Positions 55,035-64,000 of a DNA stretch of 64,000 bases are shown here, piece after piece; the first letter of the stretch is position 1; each line of letters starts with the position of its first letter. The stretch spans positions 17,074,129-17,138,128 of the forward strand of contig CAXKWD010000006.1 in NCBI GenBank assembly GCA_964059195.1, in the 5' to 3' direction. The DNA is from Ectobius pallidus. Lineage: Eukaryota > Arthropoda > Insecta > Blattodea > Ectobiidae. Under the pieces are notes generated by a model. It saw nothing but the letters and a program-made list of their open reading frames with translations. It did not search any database and was not told where the DNA came from. Position numbers and translations under genes: made by a program.

Positions 55035-55380
55035 TTGATTTTAAGCTTATGCAGATGACGTTTGCTAGTTGGGCGGTGGCATAAACACAATCGAGACAAA
55101 TGCAGAAAGTCTTTTCGATGCCTGCAGGAATGTTGGATTGGAAATTAATACAGAAAAAACTATGGATAGGTCATGAAACGTCAAAATAATGCAATACAAA
55201 ATATTAGAATAGCCGGTAAATCGTTCGAACAAGTGGAGAAATTCAAATATCTTTGAGTGTGTCCATATTGCATTAAACATACAATACTTCAAAGACAGCA
55301 CCGCTTGGATCTATAACTACACCAAATGGTATATGTGCACTTTGCAACAGGGAGGAAAATACCTATTAGAGTGTAAAGAA
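55035..55380 (+). pseudogene. LINE reverse transcriptase fragment with YADD box
   Basis: The frame reads AYADDVC, a stop, LGGGINTIETNAESLFDACR, NVGLEINTEKT and, after a shift, KSFEQVEKFKYL. This is the catalytic YADD box plus the following GLxxNxxKT and YLG motifs of non-LTR reverse transcriptases, with gaps. A stop directly after the box and a frameshift near 55170 make it inactive. A downstream piece, TPNGICALCNREENTY (about 55320), resembles the terminal Cys motif of such elements but may be chance. Confidence 0.65.
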
Positions 55381-55668
55381 ACTGATAAAAATGGAGGAAG
55401 TAATATATTAATAGCAAATATTAAAATGATGAATATAAATGTAGTATACAAAGAATATAAGACAGAAACGAGGGATTAGTGAAGAAAATGGGGGAACTTT
55501 TATTTATAATTAAGAAGGTATGGTTAACAAATATTCAAGAAAATAAAGTAGGCCTACTGTGATAAAACTAGTTTAACAAATTTGGTAGTCTTGTTGTAAT
55601 GCACTATTTATTTACTATTAAGTTTCTGAATAGTTGTTAAATTTAAATTATAAATATCAATGTGATAC
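55381..55668. other. No recognised feature
   Basis: AT-rich spacer between the LINE fragment and the foldback. Confidence 0.5.
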
Positions 55669-55670
55669 TA

Positions 55671-56381
55671 CAGTGAGTCCCACGCAAGAGTTGGCCAATG
55701 ACGCGGCTTTCTGCGTCGCGGCAGGCACAGCTCCAACTCCCGAGCGATCGGGTGAAATATCTACGCAAATAAAGCCGCGATCGGTTTAATGATTCGGGTT
55801 CCCACATTTACAGTTAAAATTACAATGAAAATAACCACGTACCTCATCAGAAGAAACGTTGGAAATGTTCTTCTCTTGCATCCATACAATACTGACACCT
55901 TTTTAGGAAATTTTCTTTCACGCGCATAAGTTCAGCTTCCGGGATAAAGTTAATTTCTCTTGTGATATTGTCTTTAAATTTTTCTAATGTATGGGAAATT
56001 GACCTATACACTTCATTTTCAAGTTTCCCTATAAATAATATTCACATGCTGTTGGAAGAACTTAAAGACAATATCACATAGGCCTATCATAAGAGAAATT
56101 AACTCTGTATCGGAAGCTGAACTTATGCGCGTGAAAGAAAATTCCCTAAAAAAGGTGCCAGTACTGTGTGGATGCAAGAGGAGAACATTTCCAACGTCTC
56201 TTGTGATGAGGTACGTGGTTATTTTGATTGTAATTTTAACTGTAAATGTGAGAACCTGAATCATTAAACCGATCGCGGCTTTATTTGCGTCGATATTTCA
56301 CCGATCGCTCGGGAGTTGGAACTCTGCCTGATGCGACGCAGAAACACGCGTCTTTGGCCAACTCTTGCGTGGGACTCACTG
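55671..56381. mobile_element. Mariner/Tc1 foldback (two 3' ends head to head)
   Basis: 711 bp flanked by TA (55669-55670 and 56382-56383). The tips cagtgagtcccacgcaagag and mirror are perfect inverted repeats, and pairing continues with gaps for about 340 bp on each side. The arms carry the C-terminal codons of a Tc1/mariner-type transposase. The left arm on the minus strand reads NFIPEAELMRVKENFLKRCQ, then YCMDAREEHFQRFF and two stops. The right arm on the plus strand reads the equivalent SVSEAELMRVKENSLKKV. No N-terminal part is present. Same architecture as 12886-13511 but a different family. Confidence 0.8.
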
Positions 56382-56383
56382 TA

Positions 56384-56787
56384 GTTAGGTTATGCAGTGT
56401 TTGCTTCGTAACTTAGTTGAACTTCTATCACAAGACACACGAGGTACGAGGTACGAGGTACGCCCTTGTGATGTAGTTAGACGGAAAGCAATAATTTAGG
56501 TTTTAAAATATGCATATGATCATTAAATAGGCTCAGTTTGATAAAAATTGACAAATTTTACATTCACTACGCCTTTGTAAATGTGAAATTGCTCATGGCG
56601 AATGCAAATGTCGTTATCTTTGTTGGGTGAAGAATGTTTTCATGTTGGCAGCAGTGTAAGAGAAAATAAATAACAGCTGTCAGCTGTCTGCGCGCTGAAA
56701 CTTGGCTGACTGTGCGGTGCGTAATTCATTACAATAGTATTTATTATTATTTCACAAACGCTAACGGCTGTCTAAAACATCTTAGGT
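56384..56787. other. Unrecognised, with a short (ACGAGGT)n run
   Basis: Four units of acgaggt at about 56439-56462. Otherwise nothing recognised. Confidence 0.6.
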
Positions 56788-57690
56788 GAAATTCACGTAA
56801 CTTCCTCTGCCCAAACAAAAGTTAGCCTCTTAGCATAATTTAATTATCATGTATGACTTTCTCTTCATCTAAATTGGTTTCACAAAATGAAGAGAATGTC
56901 GTTACCACATCAAAACGCGTCCCCGAAGGATACATAACCCGAATAAATCTGATTAATGTACTCTCGTAACTTTCTTTACTTTAAATATGGCCAATAGACT
57001 TTTCTCACTTCACATTTTTGTATAGAACAAGAGGCCATGTTGAAAAGATGACGTATCCAGAGTGGGTGGCTTAGGCTATAATTTCCCTTCATATCATTTT
57101 TAGAAAAAATTCAAATAAAAGTTTTAGCTCTTACTAATGGTAACCCTTGTGTAAAATTTAAACCAAATCGTAGGGTCTCTTTTCGAGAAGATTGCACCAA
57201 ACGATATTTTCATCATGTAAAGCCCCCATAAAAATAAGAGAAACTCGTCGCCAATCTCCGTGTCACAACCCCAAATGGTCCCTGTCCAAATACAAAATTT
57301 TGTTTTTTTTTTGCGATTTTCTATTGCAAGAGGCCTTATTGCAAAGAGCGTATATTCAAAGTGGGTGTCTTATAACTACCCTACAGAAATTTAAAATGAA
57401 AAGTTAAATGAAGTTTTCTCTCTTATGAGAGACCTCCCGACAGCAAAATTTAAAGAAAATCGTAGAAGCCCTTTTTCGAGAAAATCGCGAAAAACGAAAG
57501 TTTTTTCATGTAAATATCTCGAAAAATAAGACAAACTTGTCGTCAACCTTCAGAAGGTACCTGACCCAAATAAAAAAAATTGTTTTCATACGATTTTCCG
57601 TCCTGGAGCTAGGCAGTTCACACACATCCACACAGACACACATGTTTCCGAAAATGGTATTTTTTATTCAGGGGAGCTCAAAACACTTCC
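56788..57690 (+). repeat. Dispersed repeat family R3, copy 2
   Basis: The longest uninterrupted R3 copy. It is built from about three degenerate monomers of close to 300 bp, seen from recurrence of caagaggcc at 57029 and 57328 and of cgagaaaatcgcgaa-like words near 57183 and 57476. It ends in the shared agctaggcagttcac and cacatgtttccgaaaatggt words. No coding potential. Confidence 0.75.
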
Positions 57691-57955
57691 CTTAGGTTAC
57701 CTATAGTAGCTATGGTAGGGGAAGTAAAAATAACGTATGGCACGCGTGCTAAGGCAATGCTATTCTGCTGGCTACGCTCGTCTAGCAATTATTCCTATTC
57801 GCAGGATAAAATCTCGCTTTTAACACTTATACCATAATTATCTATTTCAGTTAAGTTTAAGATTCTTCTAGAAAGGGGCTCTGCGGCAGAGCAGGGAAGC
57901 TATAGTTCCCAGTATGTTTGTATTGCATAAAGAAATATACTTATACAGGGTGTTA

Positions 57956-58345
57956 ATGAATAACATGTGTATAGAGAGGACATAGTCAAGCAATTTTTAT
58001 TAGGAGATATTTGCTCTATGGATTTCAGTTTTCCTGTTACAGCATAAAATCTTCAATAGCATGGTCACCTACTTCTAACATTTGAAAAAAAAATGCAAAC
58101 AAAGAAACTTCGTTGTTAATACTGGAGTTGTGAATATAACACTAATGCAGTGGCGGCCAGTCATGTGAATAGTCTGTATACTTTGCAGATTATGAAAACA
58201 TTATTGCAGATTATCTGTTGATGAACGATTAGGAATCAGGGTTTTATCGGTCACCAAGAAGACGTGAAGTCAATTTAATGAAAAGTTTAACCCGATTTTG
58301 CTTCATTATTGACTTCAAAATCTTAAATAGGTCACTGAGGTAACA
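57956..58345 (+). mobile_element. M2 long-TIR element, left part
   Basis: Begins at a TA with cagggtgttaatgaataaca and follows 30057-30440 closely (agcataaaatcttc, gccagtcatgtgaatag, gttgatgaacgattag). The right end is missing; a LINE fragment begins at 58349. Confidence 0.7.
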
Positions 58346-58348
58346 CAA

Positions 58349-58640
58349 GTGAGCAAGAAAGCATTCGCCACAATCCATTATTTGCAACGTCTGAAGTTTC
58401 TTTTACCATTTTCTTTGAGGAAGTCCCAAATTGAAACACTTGTAATTCCTCCTTTTGATTATTGTGATGTTGTTTCATGTGACCTTAGTGAAAGCCTTGC
58501 CCTACAGTTGCAGCGCGCGCATAATGCATGCATTCGCTAGCTGTATTTTCGTTTATGGGGTGCTAGAATTTGTTCTTTTCAATTTTCTGTAAATTTCTCT
58601 GATTTTATTCTCTCTTCCCTGTACCTGCTCTAGGTCGAGG
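58349..58640 (+). pseudogene. LINE reverse transcriptase thumb fragment
   Basis: The frame reads SKKAFATIHYLQRLKFLLPF, LRKSQIETLVIPPFDYCDVV and LALQLQRAHNACIR before a stop. Jockey/CR1-type non-LTR reverse transcriptases have the same stretch after the palm (ISKKVFxSLHxLRRL, LVxTLVxPxFDYCDVV, KLQRAQNxCVRFI). It belongs to a different LINE family from the other fragments in the window. Only about 70 residues remain, abutting the truncated M2 copy. Confidence 0.7.
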
Positions 58641-58680
58641 AAGTATTGTTCTTGACACCCAAATTCGTAGTTGAGTTTTT

Positions 58681-60470
58681 AGCATAAATACACGTTTTGA
58701 GGTCTCCTGAATCCAAATATATTATTTTCGGAAACATGTCTGTGGGTCTGTGAACAGAGAGAGAGAGATTCAGAGTAAATTCCCTGGTAGGGATATCCAC
58801 CTGTCGAGGCCGCCTCGCGATTACGCATAGCCCATGTGACACGGAGATTAAGGATGGGCGTTTTGGGGAGGGTAGGAACCGTTCGGTGGACCCAGCACCA
58901 CCTAGGCCTCCCCGCCCTCTAGGTCGGGAGCATCGCCGTAGTAACGCCACCGACGTCCAATCAGGGCAGGGATCGTTGGACTATGCCTCCCCCTGCTATG
59001 GTACCGGTCACGCACACACGACGACCCCCCTCCTCGTACCCTGAGTACGGGAACCACTGCCACGTCGAATCCAACACCAAGCACGGTAAAATCTGGGCCC
59101 CGGTCGGGCGCCTCCGAAGAGAACGACCCCTAAGGGAACCCAGACCGGCTCAATACCGTCCCGACTACTGTTTCAGCAACAGTCGACTAGGCCAGAGCTC
59201 CGTCTGCAAAAACGGGGAAACACCACTTGTAGGTGGAGATGACCCTTTGACGGCCAGAGGCTAAGTGGCGACGCAACCTGCCCGCCATAACATCGCTTAG
59301 CACGCCCATCCGAATCCTAGATGCCCCAGTACGCATCACCCTCACTGGTACTTCAGTCTACAAAGGGGGTCCCGCCCGTTACCCCGAAAACCGGGGATAA
59401 GGCTAAAGTACACCCCTCCACCACCATGTCCCTGAAGTACGACACATGGCGCCCCTAACTGTCCGGGGAGGAGTATTCACGTAAACGCTTATTCCTCCTC
59501 CCCCCACACCATCACAGTGTGGGGCCTGCATTCGCAACTTACAGGACCCGCCCGATAGCCTAAGGGGAGGCGACTCTGTGTCATCCCAGAGCCCTGGTCA
59601 CCGGGGCACCCAGCCCCCGGGTCATCCCAGCACGGGTGGGTCTGTGAACAGCCTAGCTCCAGAACGGAAAATCGTATGATACCAAAAATCTTGTATTTGG
59701 GTTAGGCACTTTCTGAGGATTTGAAACAAAGATTGGCGGCACGTTAATCTTATTTTTAAGGGGAGTTTAAGGAAGAAATGTTCGTTTTTCGCGATTTTCT
59801 CGAAAACTGCTCTAACGATTTTCCTTTGATTTTTCACATTAGTTGCTCTTACCAAGAACTAAAACTATTTGAAACATTTTTTTAACTCTCCGAAGGGTAG
59901 TTGTAAGCAATCTACTCTGAATATGCATTCTTTGCAATGCGGCCTATTGTAACGGAAAGTCGTACAAAAACAAAATGTTGTATTTTGGTTAGGTAACTTC
60001 TGGGGATGTTACACGAAGATTGGTGACGGCTTTCTTTTTATTTAACATACTTTACATTAAGAAATTTAGTTTTTCGCTCTTGTTATTTTGTTTACATTTT
60101 ACACATGGAGTGTATATGCTAAGAGCTAGAACTTTTATTTGAATTATTTTTTCGAAAAGAATATCTGAAGGGTAGTTATAAGCCAACCACTCTGAATATG
60201 TACTCTTTGCAATATGACTCTTGTCCTATATCAGCATGTGAAGTGAGACAAATTTATTGGTAATGCTTAAAGTGAAAAAAGGGTTACAAGAGTACATTAA
60301 TAAGATTTTATTTGGGTTATGTATCTTTCAGGGATGTGATGTGATGTGGTAACAACATTCTCTTAATTTTTACAACCAATTTACTTGAAGAGAATGTCCT
60401 ATGCCATAATTACATTATACTAAGAAGCTAATTTTTATTTGGGCAGAGGAAGTTATGTGAATCACACATA
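58681..60470 (-). repeat. Dispersed repeat family R3, copy 3, split by insertion
   Basis: Inverted R3 copy. The part 58681-58757 (cacgttttgaggtctcctga, gaaacatgtctgtgggtctg) is separated from the rest (59636-60470) by the 878-bp GC-rich insertion. The repeat landmarks appear in reverse order to copies 1 and 2. Confidence 0.75.
58758..59635 (-). mobile_element. 878-bp GC-rich retroposed insertion with 16-bp TSD
   Basis: Flanked by a perfect 16-bp direct repeat gtgggtctgtgaacag (58742-58757 and 59636-59651), the length produced by target-primed reverse transcription. Very GC-rich compared with the host. On the minus strand it would end in a (CT)n run (gagagagag at 58758 on the plus strand), plausible as a LINE or SINE tail. 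The minus-strand frame 59084-58902 with GVGFDVAVVPVLRVRGG is short and not recognised. It could be a non-autonomous LINE derivative or a truncated 5' region of an R1-like element. Confidence 0.7.
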
Positions 60471-60930
60471 GGATTTTTATTCTGCTTGACGTTTGAGTCG
60501 CCCTTTCTATGGATATATCCAGAAAGTTGGTTTCATGGTTGGTTGCTTCCTCCTAGGACTTGTTATTAAGTTACTTGTAATTATTAGGCAGTCGTTCGTG
60601 TCCTGAGGTGGGGAGGTCTCATTGAGGAGCTACTTGGTTATGAAGTTAGGGAAACCATCATTAACAGCCGTTGGTGTCGGCATGCTGACCACGTTACCCA
60701 TATTTCTGCCATCTGCCTATGATAGATGACGCAGCAGTAAGGTGTTAGCCTGGTCCCTATTGGAAGATAGCGTGTACAGTAGTGAGAAAGGTGAGGCTAT
60801 GTAGCTATAAACTACTCATGAAGGAAATCAAGAAACCAAGATTGAGACATGGTCACAGTTTCCTCGGTAAAACGCCTGCTCTAATGACCTGATGGAAGGC
60901 ATGAATTAATTTCATGTTCGACTTTTCTTA
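60471..60930. other. No recognised feature
   Basis: Mixed sequence without identifiable gene or repeat. Confidence 0.5.
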
Positions 60931-60938
60931 CTCATATA

Positions 60939-61590
60939 TTGCTTTCTGAAGTTAGCAAACTGTTCAACATGAAAATTTCAGATACGAAAACTATGGTTAT
61001 GTCTTTCCATGGCAAATTCCCGTTCAGACCAAAAATATGCATAGGAAATAAAACAATCGAGCAAGTGACACGTTTTAGCCACCTAGACTGTGATGTCACT
61101 TATGAAATAGATCAAGACATAATTAATAAATGTATAAAATATCAAACAGTAAGTGGAACAATTCGAAGAACATTAAAAGGAAAAACGACAAAAAAACACG
61201 CAACTAAAGTTTTATTCCGTAATGGCACTCCCTGTTTAATGTATGGCAGCGAGGCTTGGACTCTGAAAAATGAAGACTAAAGCAAAATACAAGCAGCTTA
61301 AATGCGCTTCCTGAAGTTGGTTAAGGGGTGTACAGGACAAGACTACAAGAAGGTAGTTGAGGGTTGAATCGACAGAAGAAAGAATATTATAGTATAGAGA
61401 AAACATGGATGCTTTACTTACAACAAATGCAACCCGACAGAATTCCCAAGCAAATTTTGAACTTAGACCAAGAGGATATCGATCTATAGGAAGACCCAGG
61501 AAGAGTTGGAAAGATGTGAAATCGGAAGAGGCTCATTACTGTGGAAGAAACCGCATTATATACAACCCAACATACTCACACTATTAACCC
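60939..61590 (+). pseudogene. Insect endonuclease-reverse transcriptase C-terminus (LINE)
   Basis: The 113-aa frame reads LFNMKISDTKTMVMSFHGKF, then ICIGNKTIEQVTRFSHLDCD, SGTIRRTLKGKTTKKHATKV and PCLMYGSEAWTLKNED. This is the sequence following the ADD box in the common insect element family (ISxxKTKVMAFxGKxPxRxKI, IEQVxxFxYLGCDVTY, TLxYGSExW). After the stop it continues as SKIQAA-stop-MRFLKLVKGC. A later frame (61405-61587) gives RPRGYRSIGRPRKSWKDVKS, the family's usual C-terminus. Several stops and frameshifts make it inactive. It differs from family L1a at 10.7 and 32.3 kb. Confidence 0.8.
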
Positions 61591-61797
61591 ATTAAAGGAA
61601 ATAGCCTATGTACCTGTGAGACACATACTTCCATTCTGCTCAGTACAACTACATGCAACTAATTGCCTTTTCTTGTAGAGATTCTTTTAAGGGCTAGCAT
61701 TGTTGAAACATTTTATCCAAAAAAAAAGGACCAGGTTCCGTCTATTTCACAAAAAAGACGATGAATTGAAGTTTTGGAAGGGGATGGTCAAAATTTT

Positions 61798-62320
61798 GGA
61801 GACAAACTGGCGAGAATGTGGGGAGAAGTAAATGAGGAGGAAATGGATTCAGAAGAATTGTTTTCTGACAATTCCAATTGTGATCCATTTATCCTGAAAA
61901 GGTAAATTCTATAAGAGCATCAAGGATGGAGTAGGTACACTGGACCAAAAATATGCCATCAGCTCATCCGCTAGAGATTGTAGAGGATGGTCTCCAGTTA
62001 CAGTGAACAGCTGCTTTAGAAATAGTCAACATGTTTCCAGGTAAATCTAACTATACCACATATTGAAAACATGTCATTTTTCTCCACTTAAGAGGCGATT
62101 TCAAGATTATAATTTAAAAACATCCTTGCAAAAGACTCACAAAAGAAGAAAGACGAGCAAGAGTTGGTGAAGACTGACAAACAGGAAAGAGAGAGGAAGT
62201 GCAGTCTTTGTGCTTACCAGAACAACAGAAAAACAGAATATAAGTGTGTGAATTATGATAGACCTGTAGGCCTGGAATACTCCAGAAAAATGTGTGTTAA
62301 ATGTGTGGGATAACACAATA
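61798..62320 (+). pseudogene. piggyBac transposase remnant, core deleted
   Basis: Three pieces of a piggyBac transposase appear in order. First is an acidic N-terminal stretch (GEVNEEEMDSEELFSDNSNC, about 61824). Next is the region after the catalytic core, YKSIKDGVGTLDQKYAISSS with the GGVDxLDQM signature altered (about 61908), followed by ARDCRGWSPVTV. Last is the C-terminal zinc-binding domain RKCSLCAYQNNRKTEYKCVN, then LEYSRKMCVKC (about 62196). All three catalytic aspartates lie in the deleted part. No TTAA-bounded ends were identified nearby. It is not the source copy of the 40.9-kb derivative as far as I can tell. Confidence 0.7.
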
Positions 62321-64000
62321 AAGAAGGAATATAGGTAATATGGAAGTGCACTAGCCTCTGGCGCTAGTATTGGAGGACCAGCTTCTACAGCAAAGAGGAC
62401 AGCAGTGGATCATAGGATGCGCATGGATACAGGTCCACGAACCTTACATGAAAGCAACTAAACATATCCTAAACCTATGGAAACTTTACTGTACACACTT
62501 GAAAATGAATATTGAGATCAATAACAGATATGTTAACTGAAATTATATAGGATAATTTGTTGCAGTCCCGCCCTCGAAGCCTCCTTCCTGTTCAGTTTGC
62601 ACTCCTGGTACTTACTGTTGAAGTCTTCAGTTCGAGACCGGCCACGGTCTAGTCAGTCGAGCCACAAGTTACTGCTTCTTTATCTCAGGGTATTTTATGT
62701 GGGAGGTGCGGTTCTTAATAGTTATAAATTAATTATTAATTAATTACTTAATTAACACTTGTTTATTTTAATTTGCAAGTCACTGAATTAAACAATCTCG
62801 TAAATCTGCTTGGGAAAATGTTTGGGGGACCCACTATTTGAGTTAGGATGTTGCAGCGTCCTAGCTTCTTACTTACTCACTTGTGCTGGTTAATAATACT
62901 TTGTCGTGATAACTTGATATTCGTGCTTACGTACAGTACTTACGTTACTCACTGATTTTAGGTGGTGATCGCTATATTGCAGCGTCACCTCAATGGTATG
63001 TGTAATAACACTGACGTTAATTAGAGCTATACTGTTTTTATTGGGTAGCAGCCCAATAAAATATTTATATGTATTTAATATCAGTCAGTGCAAACACACC
63101 AACTAGCACTCCTCGTGCGCTGGCTAGCACTGATTACCAAATTCTTTGTGTCCTCTGCAACAGCCTATTTCAGCTAGTGTTCTCCCCACTCTATATCTAG
63201 ACAAATAGTATTTCATGTTACACTGTTTTTCCTTATTTCTAGTTTAAAACTTACTCCTTATTGGTTTTGAGCTTCGAAGCCTCTAGATTCTTCGGTCTCG
63301 CTTGCTTGTAAATTTTAGTTTCTATCTGTTCTAGCTACTGGACTCGGTTTCCAAGAATATCTATTGATTGCTTCTTTCCCATCTACTTTTCACAGCATTT
63401 TCCTTTCAGTAAGGCTTATACTCTATTGTACGCGTTTTGCTATGAAAGAAAGTGCAACTCAGTATAATAGTATGTCTGCGGTTCCCTGCTAAGTGTGAAT
63501 AGTGCGCTAGCTTCTCTATTGATAATTTCTTAGAATACCGTCTGGGTTTGGCAAGGTTCTGAGTGAACTTCTACATCTCAGCCCTTATAATATTTCAATT
63601 TACTTATAATATTTTATTTCTACCGTAATTATTACTTAGTATATGCTTATTAGTTCGTTCCTAGTTATTTATGTTACTCCCTTATTCTTATTCTATTAAT
63701 ATAAAAACTCATGTTGTTAATATATATTTTATATTGGTTAATATCATAACCTTGGCTATAATAATTTTATAGGCATGGGTATGATTCCTTCAAATTAGCT
63801 TACAGTCCAAAGTACAGATTTGGCGTCAAAAGAGCACGTGGTTAAAAATGCACTTATTTATAACTAATGAGAATATATTGTATTTGATATTTATATTAAA
63901 AACGTTATTTGATATTTGTAGATGAAATAATAATAATAATAATAATTTAAATAACAATACTTTGAAATTATTGAACTATAGCTAGAATTCTGATTCGGGT
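62321..64000. other. Unrecognised to window end
   Basis: AT-rich, no supported gene. Around 62620-62660 the word cttcagttcgagaccggcc resembles a Pol III B box, possibly a SINE trace. A short (AAT)n run lies at about 63926-63947. Confidence 0.5.

Overview
The window looks like repeat-dense, gene-poor nuclear DNA of an insect, most likely a cockroach-type genome. The reasons are AT-rich sequence with no bacterial-style gene packing, many degraded arthropod transposons, non-LTR retrotransposon tails of the GRPxxxWEDNIxxxLRxVG type that I associate with cockroach genomes, and the very frequent octamer TAGGCCTA. I found no convincing host protein-coding gene, no functional tRNA or rRNA gene and no CRISPR array. 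Nearly everything recognisable is a mobile element, and most of it is broken. Species and family names are from memory of protein families, not from a search.

Layout. 1-8 kb: a LINE tail with an (AAT)n tract, about 870 bp of A-rich degenerate repeats, a decayed hAT-like transposase, a long-TIR element (2943-3619), an R2-like reverse transcriptase remnant (5811-6391, minus) and a 753-bp Tc1/mariner derivative (7583-8335). 9-15 kb: a short MITE, a GC-rich tRNA-derived SINE-like unit, a LINE 3' end, a repeat-family copy called R3 here (11512-12108), a mariner foldback (12886-13511) and a Penelope-like GIY-YIG remnant between inverted repeats (14379-15010). 15-19 kb: a Helitron split by a nearly complete but internally deleted Ty3/gypsy-type LTR retrotransposon (16095-19119) with LTRs, tRNA-Leu primer site, gag-to-integrase fusion ORF, polypurine tract and 4-bp target duplication. 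19-29 kb: mostly unrecognised sequence with microsatellites. 29.5-31.5 kb: a 508-bp near-perfect hairpin, then a mariner-type TIR element split by a solo LTR. 31.9-33 kb: a tRNA-derived SINE and a LINE remnant.

33.5-54.5 kb is a stack of nested insertions. Two abutting Helitrons on the minus strand come first; the second contains a 3088-bp solo LTR. A plus-strand Helitron follows (39080-40215), then a minus-strand Helitron carrying a piggyBac derivative between TTAA sites (40918-41887). Next is a Helitron 5' end into whose (TA)n tract an 11.9-kb DNA transposon footprint is inserted (42676-54537, Sola-like transposase remnants, 29-bp TIRs). That transposon's first exon is in turn split by an 8.3-kb non-autonomous LTR element with about 3-kb LTRs (43396-51733). 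55-64 kb holds an RT fragment, a second mariner foldback (55671-56381), two more R3 copies, one of them split by an 878-bp GC-rich insertion with a 16-bp target duplication, LINE remnants and a piggyBac transposase remnant (61798-62320).

The parts do not form a pathway. They record successive insertions, and the relative ages can be read from which element interrupts which. The most noteworthy items are the long-LTR element family with palindromic 5' LTR ends, the recurrent mariner 3'-end foldbacks, the giant hairpin and the four-layer nest.
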